NCBI GenBank assembly: GCA_039619475.1
Contig: CM077115.1
Coordinates: forward strand, 151,317,774 to 151,381,773
Direction of reading: 5' to 3'
DNA length: 64,000 bases
Source: Icerya purchasi
Lineage: Eukaryota; Arthropoda; Insecta; Hemiptera; Monophlebidae
The position numbers were made by a program, and so were the translations under genes. Below the pieces are notes generated by a model. That model worked only from the letters and a program-made list of their open reading frames with translations, did no database searches and was not told the DNA's origin. Shown here one piece after another: positions 13,501 through 27,371 of this stretch (position 1 is the first letter of the stretch; each line of letters begins with the position of its first letter).

Positions 13501-16500
13501 CGTTTTTTGTTTAAATGTACATATTATATGAAGAACGAGCGCAAAACGCGAGACAGGAAGTCGATTTTGACGTTAGACATATCGTCGCATTAGCTTGAAA
13601 AAATTCGCTTCAGCCTGAAATGTAGCATCGGTCTGCGCCTATCAAATGATTAACGATCGAGTCTTTATAACGACTCATCCCCTGGGATAGTTGAATGAGT
13701 GCGGCAACCATCTCTTTCGTGACCCTCAATTCTAGAGTGACTGAATAGAATATTACACATTAATACGATGCGGACGAACATAAAATGAAACGGAAGTATA
13801 CGATCCTATGCGCGGAGAATAGTATGATCAGAAAGGGATATGTTGAGAAGAGATGTACCGAAAATACTTTCAGAAATCGCTGGTTGAGAGGAACTTTTTT
13901 TGTCGATCCGCAATGAAAGGAGCAAACTCGGATGACGCTTAAAATTGTTAACGAACCTTGGTAGTTCAGTGAAGTTGAATAATTTTGTGGCAGTAATATC
14001 ATTCCTTTCCGAATGCAACGCAAATCATATTTTCCTCGAATGTTCCGTTTTTGTTAGCAAACGTGCTCTTCTGTATTCGCAAATCTGGGTTCTAAGTCTT
14101 CCTGCTCCTTACAATGCTTTCTTTATCCTTTCCTGCGCCCACATCCAACGATAGTTTCCTTTGCTTTATCCTTTGTGACTTCCATCTTCTATCGCCTCAG
14201 AATCTACATTTATAATATAATATATTCAAGTGGTTAGGTCGAGCCAAGTCCCAGCCAAGACCGAGTCCCCCCCCCCTCCAAAAAGAAACAACGTACTTTT
14301 GGACCTATTGGTAAATGTTACAAGTAGTTGAATAACGATAGCTAGTGTAGTCCAGAAATGGTGATTAGCGGATTCCCGAGTGAAATGTAAATAGCGAATG
14401 CAGCTAACGGAAGGTATAGGGAAATTTTTAACATATATATGTGTTTTAATGATAGCTTGGTAACAAGGATAACAATGAAAATGGTATAGGAAAATTTTAA
14501 AGGATAAAGTAAAAGATGAACTTCAAAAAGGAAACTTCCAGGATGGCTAAAGAATTTGTGGTTCGTTCCCGAAATAATATGAGAGCTACGAAGGGAGAGA
14601 GATAAAACAATAATATTGACTAAAAACAAGAACAACAATTTTGAAAAGAGCAGGGTCATGGTGAGAAGGTCGCTTTGAGAGATATTTTATGAGCTGGAAA
14701 AATTCAGAAACTGAGCAATGATAATTTTTTCGGGGAAAATTAAAAGTATCTGTAGTTTATGCTGGCACATTGACCTAAGCTTTTTGTTTATATTAATGGA
14801 GGTGAACTTTATGTTGAAAGTGTGTAATGCATCGAAGAGGAGACTAGCGTTTCAATAGGCATCTTAAAAATTGTCTTACTTCGTGGTATTGCAAAGTGCA
14901 TATTAAACATTTCCATTATTATTTTAATCCATTACGAGGTAAATTTGTTCCATTCGTAAAGATTTCAACGCGCAACTGAATATTCAGTATACGATACGCG
15001 CCCTAATTGATTTCGTTTGTTTTATATTTATTAATAACATCCGCGCTTAGTTGTTCGCTTTAATAATGTGATATTATACAGTTTACATTTTTTTTTTTTT
15101 TTTTTTTTTGAAAAATATGTATTTATAATTTTTTACATACAAAAATTTTCGTCAAGCTAAAACGCTTGTCGACGAATTATCCTATTTGACATTTTACCAT
15201 CTTAAATTAACTTATACATATACATAATCGTGTAATATTTACTTAATCTATCTATTTTACTTATCAATAATTAATAATCTATTTTTATTTCCTATATTCA
15301 AAGTTTTTTTGTTGCGCTTTGTCTTTTTATTTTATGTTTATTATTTTTTTTATATTTTCTTCTTCCTGAAGCCATTCCTTTATTTTCCTTTTTCTTTCCC
15401 CTATTTTTTCCTTTTCTATTATTTCTTTGGGTATTTTATTCAACATCTGAGTTATAATATATTTATCCGTTTGCTCCCCCAACTTTGTTCTTGCTAACGG
15501 CAGTTGGAACGAAAGTTTTCCCCTCAACTCGTATTCTGTGTTTATTCTTTCCTCCAATTCAATTTTCTTCTCTGCTGATATGTACTCCCATATCTTCAGT
15601 AATAAATACATTGAACTAATGAATGTATTAAATAAACGGGTTGATATTATACTTTGGAGGACTGCTTTAAATTTTTACGATGTCGAAGATTAGCAAAAAC
15701 AATCATTAAATAGGGTTCGATAAAATTTTAGAACCTAAAAATAAAATTTGGTATATATGTAAAATAAAAAGGTTCCGCGTCGGGGAATTTTAAAATTCCC
15801 TAAAATGTTAATTCTTTCGCAAGAAAAAAACAACTAATTTTTTTATACTAATACACATATATGGTTGAATGGTAATAACCATAAAAAACGTGAAAAAATA
15901 AAAACATCTACAAGTGGTGATCAAAAAGAAATCAAATTGTTTGCATTTTGAGCGAGTTTGTTTTTGCCTTAATTAAATGCTACACAACCATCCGTTTTTC
16001 AAAAATGTAAACGTTGAACCTCGAACGCTTGGTAATTCTCCAACGGTAAGTAATTGAATACAGACACATTCGAAGTAATTTTACGATGCACTTATTACCG
16101 AAATAATTATTTAAAAAAAGGGTATACACCTCTTATAAAGTAATAGTAATACTGTATAATAAAACAAACTTTAATAACAAACAATATAGAACAATAAATT
16201 AGATAAATACCTATTTAGAAACGTTTTCGGGCATAACCCATCATCAGCTAAGACTAACCTAAAGGAAACTTAAAACATACTGAAGTGAATATAGGGAATA
16301 CATGTGTATATATAGTAGATGTAAAGAGGAATAAACATAGTAGGTATAAAAATCAATAGGTTGAAAATGCTAATAATTAATATAAAATATAAAATAAAAC
16401 AAGAAGACAAAAAGTTAAATTTTTATATTAAACAGTGGATTATTATTATTAGGTGTTTGGTCATTTAAAATATTATTTTTATATTTATTTATATAATAAT

Positions 16501-19500
16501 TTTCTGCAATGTTCATATTATTACCTTTGTGATAAGTGGCCAGGATGGTTACAGTATTTTCTATTGAATTTGGTTTATGTTTATTTTTAATTAAATGTTC
16601 TGCATAGGTTGATTTTTCTATTTCATTATTATTAAATGCTTTTATATGTTCTTTATATCTGCAATTAATTTTTCGCCCTGTTTGACCAATGTATGATTTC
16701 TCACAATCAGTACAATTTATTTTATATATACCGCTATTTTCGTAAATATTATCATTTTTTAAATTTAAGGTGTTTATTTTATATCTTAAATTATTTTTAG
16801 TTTTGAACGCTACATTTAAACCTTGTTTTTTGAATAAACTGGTTAATTTGTATATGTTATTGTTTATAAATGTGAATGTTATCCATCCTTTATTGTTAAT
16901 TTTAAAATTTAGAAGAAATATACATGGAAAATATAATACAAAAATACAATATTAAATCTTATATTAGATATGTAGATGATACACTACTAATTTTTGATGA
17001 AAATAATAGTAATACTGAAAATGACATTCTAAATGATTTAAATAATATTCACAAAAATATTCATTATACTATGGAAAAAGAAGAAAATAACAAAATAAAT
17101 TTCTTAGATATAACAATAATAAAATCAAATGATAAGTTAACATATAATATTTATAGAAAACAAACCACCACTGATAATATAATTCATAAAACATCAAATC
17201 ACCCAAACCAACATAAATATGCTTACTTCATGACTGCAATAAATAGATCATTAACTACACCCATGAATATAAATAAAAAACAAATAGAAATTAATATATT
17301 AAAGACGTTGGCAAGAAATAATGGTTATGACGAACAAATAATAGATAAATTAATTCAGAAAATAAAATCAAAATCAAAATATATACAAAAATTAAGAGTC
17401 AATAATGCTACTAACAATAAAGGATGGATAACATTCACATTTATAAACAATAACATATACAAATTAACCAATTTATTCAAAAAACAAGGTTTAAATGTAG
17501 CGTTCGAAACTAAAAATAATTTAAGATATAAAATAAACCCCTTAAATTTAAAAAATAATAATATTTACGAAAATAGCGGTATATATAAAATAAATTGTAC
17601 TGATTGTGAGAAATCATACATTGGTCAAACAGGGCGAAAAATTAATTGCAGATATAAAGAACATATAAAAGCATTTAATAATAATGAAATAGAAAAATCA
17701 ACCTATGCAGAACATTTAATTAAAAATAAACATAAACCAAATTCAATAGAAAATACTGTAACCATCCTGGCCACTTATCACAAAGGTAATAATATGAACA
17801 TTGCAGAAAATTATTATATAAATAAATATAAAAATAATATTTTAAATGACCAAACACCTAATAATAATAATCCACTGTTTAATATAAAAATTTAACTTTT
17901 TGTCTTCTTGTTTTATTTTATATTAATTATTAGCATTTTCAACCTATTGATTTTTATACCTACTATGTTTATTCCTCTTTACATCTACTATATATACACA
18001 TGTATTCCCTATATTCACTTCAGTATGTTTTAAGTTTCCTTTAGGTTAGTCTTAGCTGATGATGGGTTATGCCCGAAAACGTTTCTAAATAGGTATTTAT
18101 CTAATTTATTGTTCTATATTGTTTGTTATTAAAGTTTGTTTTATTATACAGTTTTAACAAACAGGATGTATTCACCTACATTTAATAGTAATACATTTAA
18201 TTTATTATTATTTTTTTAAAATAAAGTGTATATTTTTCATATGGGCTATTTGATAATTAATAGGAATAAAGCGTGTAATAAATTTTAACGTGATACATAA
18301 AGTTGTTCCTATAGGAGATTCTACATTTGAGGAGAGTCGTAGCATTCATTTAAGGTGAAGTTCAGTTTATTAGTTCGCGTAAGTGACTCACACTGGAAAG
18401 AATCGGTTTGTTTTTGGATCATCCCTTGTACAATTTCGAAACCTATCCAAAACTTAATAATAAATGTAAGGTACCCTTCTGTTAAATATGAAATTTGTTT
18501 TTGATAATGAATACCAGTGTTATATTATTGCGATGCACTTACGTATTTCGAAAGTTCTTTAATACCACTTGGAAATCGTTTTTTATCTGCTTGTAGTTCA
18601 TTGTTAGATCCTCGAGTTTTTTCTAGCCAACAATCGTCAATGATCAAGTATTCGTAACCGGCATCGCTGTACCCCTCCTTTACCAATGTATCGGCTATAT
18701 TCTTAATTAGCCATTCGCTAGTGAACAGAAATATTTATACATATTTATATATATATATTAATAACAACGTAATTCTTAGGCTACCTCCCATTAGAAAAAA
18801 TGTCCCAAAAAAATGTTCCAAAAAATTCCCAATTTTATGTAACGTTTGTTATATTTTACTAAATTTTTGTGATTATGTTATTATATTCATATGGACCGAT
18901 TTAGAATTACGTCGTAAATTTTGATCATTTTATACAAAGTATAGAAGAGAAAGAGACAGAAATATAACCAAGAGAGGTCAAGGGGCACAGACCCTTGCGA
19001 GGCCAAAAAGGCCGAGTTATATATATATATATATGGTGAAAATCGGTTGTTGCGACGTGTATTATAGAGAAGTATATTGATGGAACCGGCAGAATTTCAT
19101 AAAACTGTATGTTTAACCTCTATCGATGATTATAATTAAAAATCGGTTATTACGACCAACATTTTGGTACGCAGATAGAAAATTGTCACTGATAACAACG
19201 TGATGGCACAAAATTTTACTTTTTTTTTTATTTTATTTATTTAAAGGGGGTCGACCGCATAGTCATTTGCTTCTCTTATGTAATTTCGAAATTACTGCAC
19301 ATTCGGAACAGTACCAAACATATGGTACACAGGATCCACGAATTACCCTCCATAATAGTGATTGTATACATGAACTTCATATAAACAACAGTATTCATTT
19401 GTGTTGTTGTCCACCGTTTGAGAAAGTAGAAAATTTTAAATATCTAGAGGTATATGTATCGATAAATCCTTGAACTGAAGATCGAAACTAATGACCACTC

Positions 19501-22500
19501 TGTATATTGTCTGTTCACGAATCCATCACATATGTAGCGTTGAATCGGAATTCAAACTGCATCGCATCTACAAATCCACGTTCTTCGAGCGGTCGTTTTA
19601 GCCGATTGTTGACCATTTTCTTCATTAACTCATCAAACTGGTCAGTGAAATGGGTCTATAACTATTGACTTCAAATGGATCCTTATCGAATTTAAGTAGC
19701 GGAATTATGTAAGCGGTTTTCCAATTGTCCGGTGTTCTACTGGTATTCCAAATTATATTGTAGAATTGCAATAACGCTTGTTGAGAAGACGACTATATGT
19801 TTAATCATAAGCATGCGGACATTAGCAGGTCCAGTTGTTGTGTATTTCACAGATTTTAACGCCTATTCGAATTCCTTGAAAGTGAAAGGAAGATTATATG
19901 TCTCGTTCATGTTAGTAGACAATTCAATGGGGGTTTTCTCTCTTTTTAACTTGGTTTGTTGGAATTTGTCTGAGTGTGACATTTGGTGTTGATGAAGCGG
20001 CGTGAAAAAAATTGTAAAAAAAGGGCGTTGACTATTATAAAATCTGTTGTTTCAACACGCGAAATTTTGATAGTTTAAGTTTGAAAGACAAAAAATAAAA
20101 TACCGTTCACTGATCTTTTTTTGTATAAAAAAATAAGATATGCACTGTTTCTGCTTATGTTGCTAGGGAGAAATATTAAATGTTTATTTGTAAACCTAAT
20201 ATGGCATTGATGGAAGATCATGGCAAGAAAAATACTACTGTTTACCTAATTTTAATGCAAAATTCCGAAAATAAGAAAAAATCGCACTGCTGACGTTTTT
20301 TTCTTATTTTTATTCTTCCTTGTACTGATTTAGATTTCATTTTTTCATTATACAAAAGATGAAAGGACTCGCTCGATCGTACGTGTAATATTGACCTAAA
20401 ATAGATGCAGAAATTTAAAAATTTGTAAAAAATTGTGAAGCATGCCCTTTTAATTCTCGTAATCCAGAAAAAGTTCTATTTCATCATTAGGAGGAACCTA
20501 CAAGACTAGGACAACATAATCATATAGATCGTACAGGTGACCACCAAGTGGGACCACATTTTATAACAGATGGGTTTAGTAAATGGCCTGAAATTTAAAA
20601 ATAGCCCGCAACTTACAAGCAGATACAACAACAGAAATCTTAGCTGATTATATCTCAAGAAATGGAGAATCGCTGAAACGATTGTGTCAGATAATTCAAC
20701 ATCATTTACAGGTGAGGAATTTCAGACCTTTATACAGAGGCAAGGGATACGCCATACTTTTACACCATCCTTTCACTTATCGTCGAATGGGCAAGTTGAA
20801 AAGTATGTTAGTACAATAAAGCGAGTCTTATTATTACGCATTAAAATGGATGACTCAACGATTTCTATATAAAGCCGATTAAGAAATTTTTCATTTACCT
20901 ATCGCAGATCTCCACACACAACTACAGGAGTTTCTCCTGCTTTACGTGTCATTAGGGTCGTGAACTACGATGCAACTTGTCACGACTTACAGAGAAACCA
21001 AAGGTTCAGATTGATTCAGAAAAGTAGCCCACATCACAGTTACGTGAGTATCAAGTTGGGGATAGTAGTATCCTTTTCCGTTACTACTATCACAACAAGT
21101 CTTGTTGGAAGTTGGGAAATATCATGAAAAGAATCGGAACGCGCCTTTATCAAATTAAATACGGAGCATTAAATGCAGTACGTCACATCAATCAGCTATG
21201 GATCACGCCAGTAACACTGCAACCATAATATATTAATTCGTTTGAGCCTCCACGAAATCTTGCAGCATTGAATACTTCAATATCAAACGTAATTCCATTA
21301 GATTCCAAAGGCGATATAGAGCAAAAAATTTTAGTAATAACTAGTAATTCAATACCCACACCAGAAAATCCGCCGTTCAAATAGATTCCGTCACACCCCG
21401 ATACGTCTAGAGTTATAAGTAATAATGATAATAATATTAAATTGATGTTTATTTAGATATCTCCTTTTCGTTGGGAGATGATGTCAGAGATATATATATA
21501 TATTAAATATTATTATTTATGTACTATGATAACATATTTAGCATATAGCAATATGGCTACACTGAGCAAGTATTATACAATTGGTGTAGAGATATATATG
21601 TGTGTTTATAAGTTTATTACATCGGTGTTTAATTATTGTTAAAACATCACGTAAAAACACATAATAACAATTAAATTTTTTTTTTATTTTTTTGTTTTTT
21701 CGTAAATTAAGAACACAATGTACCCGCGCGAGTAATCGCTGAAATCGAATTTTCTTATAGCGACTACAACGGATGTTAAATTTTAACGATTGTGTGCAGT
21801 TAGTAAAAACATTGTTCTAGATAAATTTTCCTAGACGACTGCGGGTGAATGCGACAATGATTTGTCGACGAGTTATGGAATACAGAAACGGATTAGTAAC
21901 GCAATATTCTATTTGGTAATTAACGTTAATGTTAGTCTTACACTGGACCCGAGTAATTTTTGTTTTTTTTTCGCGCAATTAGCGTGTATTGTATAACAAT
22001 AATAAAAAATTAAATAGTCGAAAGAGGCGAGCGAGGAAAAATAATACAATTCCTCGCTCGGATTGCTAACCAATATAAAAGGGGAATGTGTCTGTTCGTC
22101 TGTATGTTTTTTATAATGAAAATATTTTAAATAATATTATTACCACGGTAAGATTAAATGTAAAAATTGAAATAAAACGATGATTATTATAAATATAAAT
22201 ATGAGATAACGATTTATTAATTTCTGGTTCAAGAAAGTTCACACCTTCTTATTCGTTTAAATTGTACGCATTATTTTATACTCCTTATTTTCGTAAAAAA
22301 TATGTCTCCCGGACGTGCTAATATTGGTAGATATTCCAATGCATCGCTCAGAACAAGAACGTTATGAGTGTTTCACAAAAACCAATGAGGAAAGGCAGGC
22401 AACAACTGAAACAGTTCTTATTCGAAATTCTGAGTCGCGCATGGCTGTGTCTGAGGAGCAACGATCTCAAAGAAACGAAACACAACAAATGCGAGAAGAA

Positions 22501-25500
22501 ACTAAGTGCCAAATATAACTGAAGCGACAATGCTCAATGGGAAATTAAAAGCAGGAGAAGATGTACTTATTCCGCGCATTCTTATAATCGCCAACGACTT
22601 GCCGTTTTATTTTAAACGGTTCTAGTTCCCGGTTCATGTCTCGTTTTCCAATGGCAATCAATAAGGCGCACAAGGTCAATCTCTTGAAGTGTGCGGATTA
22701 AATCTTGAAAACACGTGTTTTTCACATGTGCAATTATATGTTGCATGTTCGCGAGTGGGTCAGTCCAAAAATGTATTCATTTTTACACAGGATGGCGAAA
22801 CCAAAAATCTAGTTTAGCAGAAAACGCTCGAATAAAAGAATGTTTGTTTATTATAGATAAAAACAAAAACAAAAAAAAAAAAATGTATCTATGTTTAAGT
22901 ATGTATTGATATTCTAAAGTTTTACGCGTGCCGTCCATGTAGGCCGACATAACTTAATGAGCGAATCTAATATAAATTGCTATTTTATTTTGTTTGTCCT
23001 TAGATTGTGCCACAGCAAGGCGTGGCTGAGTCGGCTAGTGTTCAGTGAAATAAAATCAATATTTAAGGTTTTGAGTTTTACCGAAATACAGACAGAGCAG
23101 CTTGATTGTAAACCACTCTACACTCTAAACGTATTTGGATGAACAATGAACACCTCAGGAAGGGAGCAGATCAGCGTAGGAAAAACAAACTACAAAAGGA
23201 TTCGTTGATTACGGCGCCATCAATTGATCGAAATTTAAACTGTATTTTACGGTGCGGAAGAATTTTCGTGTGTTTTGCGTGCTTTTATCATTGTTAAATG
23301 TTTTGCGATCAAAATCGATAAATCAAACTAGCGCTACATCGTTATAATAAGAATGCATAAATATTATAGCGGCGAAAGTTTGAAATATTTATATTATCTC
23401 GGTGTTGGTAGACATGAAAAGGAACAGTAGTGTGATAGGTCGAAAGAAGTTGGAACAAAACGCAATGCACATATATGTAGCACAGCCATCTCTATTAGAT
23501 CAACCATTATATACATGACCACACATATCGCAATCTATTTAAAAACTATACACAGATTGATAAGCCGATTTCGAGTAACAGGAAATACGCTACATTTATA
23601 CATCTCTATATGATTAGCCAAAATTAAAAGGTTAAAATAAATGCCACTAAATTTGACTTCAAAGCTAAATTTACACTCGAAATTCACAATATCAATTTAT
23701 AATTCATACAGTTTCATTTTGATTTCAACCAAAATTATTATATAATATACAAAAGTTACTTTTTGTTTACATCGCGTTTAGCGTAATTCTGATTTAAAAT
23801 CGCGAATTTCACGTACTGCCAGTAATAAAATTGAACAAAAAATGTAAATTTTTTTTAATACATTGGCTGAAAAACGCGTGGGTATTGTATAAAAATGATA
23901 TAACGAATCAGAAATGTTTACGCAGCATCTAGACACGCGGTAGCGTGTTAAGCCAAGTTCAAGCAAAGAAAAAGGAACTGGCGACGATGCAGCAGCCGTG
24001 CGCTAAATTACACGAACTATTTGGAGCCATTTTTAACCCCTTAAGAAGTTAATATTTAATTAAGCATGCATTAAATTTGGTTTATTTATTAAAACCTCCC
24101 TTAGATTAACTAGAACCCCCCCCCCCCCCCCAAATTTCATAAATACAACTCAAACGGTTACTCAGATGATATTGACGCCTAAAAATCGGCAAAACCTAAC
24201 CCACTTCCAGCTGACCTCTAGAAAGTTGAAATTTGGCGTCCAGCTGGGTAATTGTGTGTATACAACAAAGGGGGGAAAAATCAGAAAACAATGAATTTTT
24301 ACGATATTTTTATAAACAGTTAGCGCACTTTAGGGACTTGTGTGCGTTTTTTATAATAAAAATCCAATCAAGATGACCTACCTGGAAAATAAATTTAAAA
24401 TTGCCGCGAAGCGAAGCTTATTATAAAATAGATAACTATCATTAATGATAAATATATGTTATGGAGCAATGCGACTCTACAGCACAGTACAGGAAATGAA
24501 CATTCTATACTGATTTCGACATACTTGTAAAAAAAGAGATGAAAATAACATGACATAGGGTACTGCAGTAAGGGTTTCATGCCACTCTTTCCTTCAGTCA
24601 TACCGGTCAGAAATAGTGGTCCGAGATAGTGGTAGTTTTAGAGTTAGGGGACAGACGGACTCGATAACTTGACTTTCAAAAAGTGCTTACTCTGTAAGCT
24701 TATTTTGAAGAATGAACGATTTAAATTTGAATTTGAATTTGAATAAATAATAATAAGTTCTTTACGAAAAAATAATATCAAAAACATAAGTGTAAAAATG
24801 AGAGTCAAGTTCAATATTAAGAATATACGTGGTTGTCGACTTCGCCGACAAAAGAATTGAGATTTAAATGGGCGCCAACTTCTATAGACAATCTCCAGGA
24901 ATTCATTTATAAGAATATACAACATTCTAAAATTAAAACCCAATTTCTTGTTTTTTTCATAGACAAAAATGTTTGTCATTTATTAAAAATATATAATATC
25001 TTAAATCTGAACAGTATCGAATTATTTACACAAAGCGTGTCGTCGATGTATATAGGATAAACTAAAGCGCACGATTTGACTTGACTAGTTTTCACATACA
25101 AGTGTTACTTTATATTTGACTAATCAACCTATCTTCTTTATATTATACGCAAGTTAATGTTTTTATATTCTAAGGTCAACATATCTTACTTCACTAAAAA
25201 TTTGGTTTGCTGGTAAAAACTAGCCAAGTCAAATCGTTAGAATTTATCCTAAATTATTATCTGCTTTGTGTAAATAATTCGATACTGTTCAAATTTAAGA
25301 TATTACTTATATATTTTTAAATAGCAAACATTGTTGTCTATGAAAAAAATAAAAAAAATTCCGTTTTAATTTTAGAATGTTGTACGTTCTTATAAATAAC
25401 ATGGGATTATCTGCAGAACTCGTCACCCATTTAGATCTCAATTCTTTTGTCGGCGAAGTCGACAATCACGCATATTCTTAATATTGAACTTGGCTCCCAT

Positions 25501-26759
25501 TTTTAAAATTAATTTTTTTGATGGGATCAGATATTACACAATTCAGATTGCTTTTCTACTAAGTAAACAATGATAATTAACATACACCTAACATAAAGCT
25601 TGTTTACAAACGTAAATACAAGTATCACTTTCGAGATTAAAAAAAGAAAAATTATACATCATTTCTTTTATAGAATAATAATTAAGTATAATTTTAACGA
25701 TCAAGAGAAAACGTACAAACATTATAATATAATATAAAATGTAGTTAAAATTTTTTTAGATTATAGAGCGACAGTTATTAAAAACCAAATAAAATGTAAA
25801 CGTCGTTTTATCTTTGAAAAGTGATCAACTGCACTTTTTTATTTATTATTTTTGGGCTCGCCAACTATGGACATTAACCCGGCGTAAGTAAAATCCTGTA
25901 TCTTCAATGAGCGCGGTGGCGGGATTCGAACCAGATCCTATCGGACACTAAAACCGATAGCTGGCTACCTGATCAATTGATGATTTTTCCTGCGACAATG
26001 ATCCAGCACACCTTTTGGTATCTACTTTTCAATCCTTTTTTCGCACGTGTAATTTCATAGCAGTCGAAATAATTTCAATAGAACCGTTATTAAAATTTGA
26101 AATTGGAGTCATTTGTAATTGCAGAATGCACATAAATGTTACAAAAAAAGCATAATACACTAATTCTTCAGCTAGAATGTTTATTTACATAACCAGTGAA
26201 AATTATTAGATGTATAAAGAGCTCTATTGGTTAGACGTTAGAGTCAATAGAAGTACTTTGTTTTACATAGTTTCTTTAAAGCGAAAGTATAAAGCAAACA
26301 AAACGGAAATATCAGTTAATCACACTGTATCATATTTCTATAATTGCCGATAAGTGGAAGTGTATTGTTTTAAGGTAAACAATTAATTCTTTTTTTTTTA
26401 ACTAGATTGCTATGGACGTTGTAACCGTGTGTTTTTTTTTGTTGAACGAAATAGAATTACAGGCACAGGCTAACCAGGGCAATAAAGTTTCTCCTTATGT
26501 TATTAACCAGCTGCGTAATCGTATCAGTTCACAATCAGTTTACAATCTGTACACATCGGAATAACTACTCCCGAGTGAATTGATTTAATTTCAAAACATC
26601 TCCCTACACAGTCGATAAGTGAAAGTACGTTCGATTAATGAACTTTCGTCTATTTTTATTAATTAGAAAGCTGTAATATTTTTTTTTTAATTTTTTGCCG
26701 GCGAATTCGTTTTAGCATGTGATTCATTAAGAGCAGTCGGCATTTCCGATTGCATAGCC

Positions 26760-26792
<33 letters not shown>

Positions 26793-27334
26793 TTCAGCTT
26801 TTTGTAGGTTGAGGAGGTAACTCTTCTCGGACATAGGCCAGGGAAAAGTATACTATGTTGGTAGTATCGATGGATGTCAGCTGTTTATTTTTCATAGTTT
26901 AGGTTTAATTCGATTGCACTTTTTTTTAAACGTTGTTGATACGATTTGTACCGATAAAATAACAAATGATACTACCCTAATGGTGACCCACATCTCACTG
27001 TTGTTTCACCTTCACGGCTAATTCCGTGTATTTATTTATCATTTAGAATATCTATTTTACATGTTCTTTGTATTAACAATTATAATATCTATAACGAATA
27101 GACGTTTATTTTTCGTTATAAACTAAAGAAATCTCCGGTCGGTTTGCTGTGACTGCTTTATCCGTTCGCATTTGCATGTCCCAGTATATCTTATGCGATT
27201 CATTTTCAGCAATATCCCCAGTGGTTTATACTTATAATATAGTTCATTATCATTTTTTATTCCATGTATCTGCATATTTCTTTAAATATTATTTTAGCGA
27301 CTTTATTATGCCTATGTGTATATTGTGTTTGTGA

Positions 27335-27371
<37 letters not shown>

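Larger units (their letters stand above)
16141..18194 (+). mobile_element. Penelope-like element with inverted 3' partial copy and 12-bp flanking repeats
   Basis: The insertion is bounded by the direct repeat TAATAGTAATAC at 16141-16152 and 18183-18194, probably a target-site duplication. Inside, an inverted copy of the 3' part (16151-16898) is followed by a 5'-truncated sense copy (about 16899-18182). This pairing of an inverted partial unit with a sense unit is well known for Penelope elements. It lies in GH27 intron 2, 348 bp from exon 2. Confidence 0.9.
22071..23038 (+). mobile_element. Internally deleted Helitron with diagnostic 3' end
   Basis: The left end has an AATATAAAAGGGGAATGTGT block followed by CTGTTCGTCTGTATG, the sort of 5' sequence common in insect Helitrons. 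The right end has the hairpin GCCAC (AGCAAGGC) GTGGC at 23009-23026, followed by TGAGTCGG and CTAG, with T next, the classic Helitron CTRR-T terminus. Inside are the start of the Rep protein and the end of the helicase, joined by a large deletion. The exact 5' base is uncertain. Confidence 0.82.
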
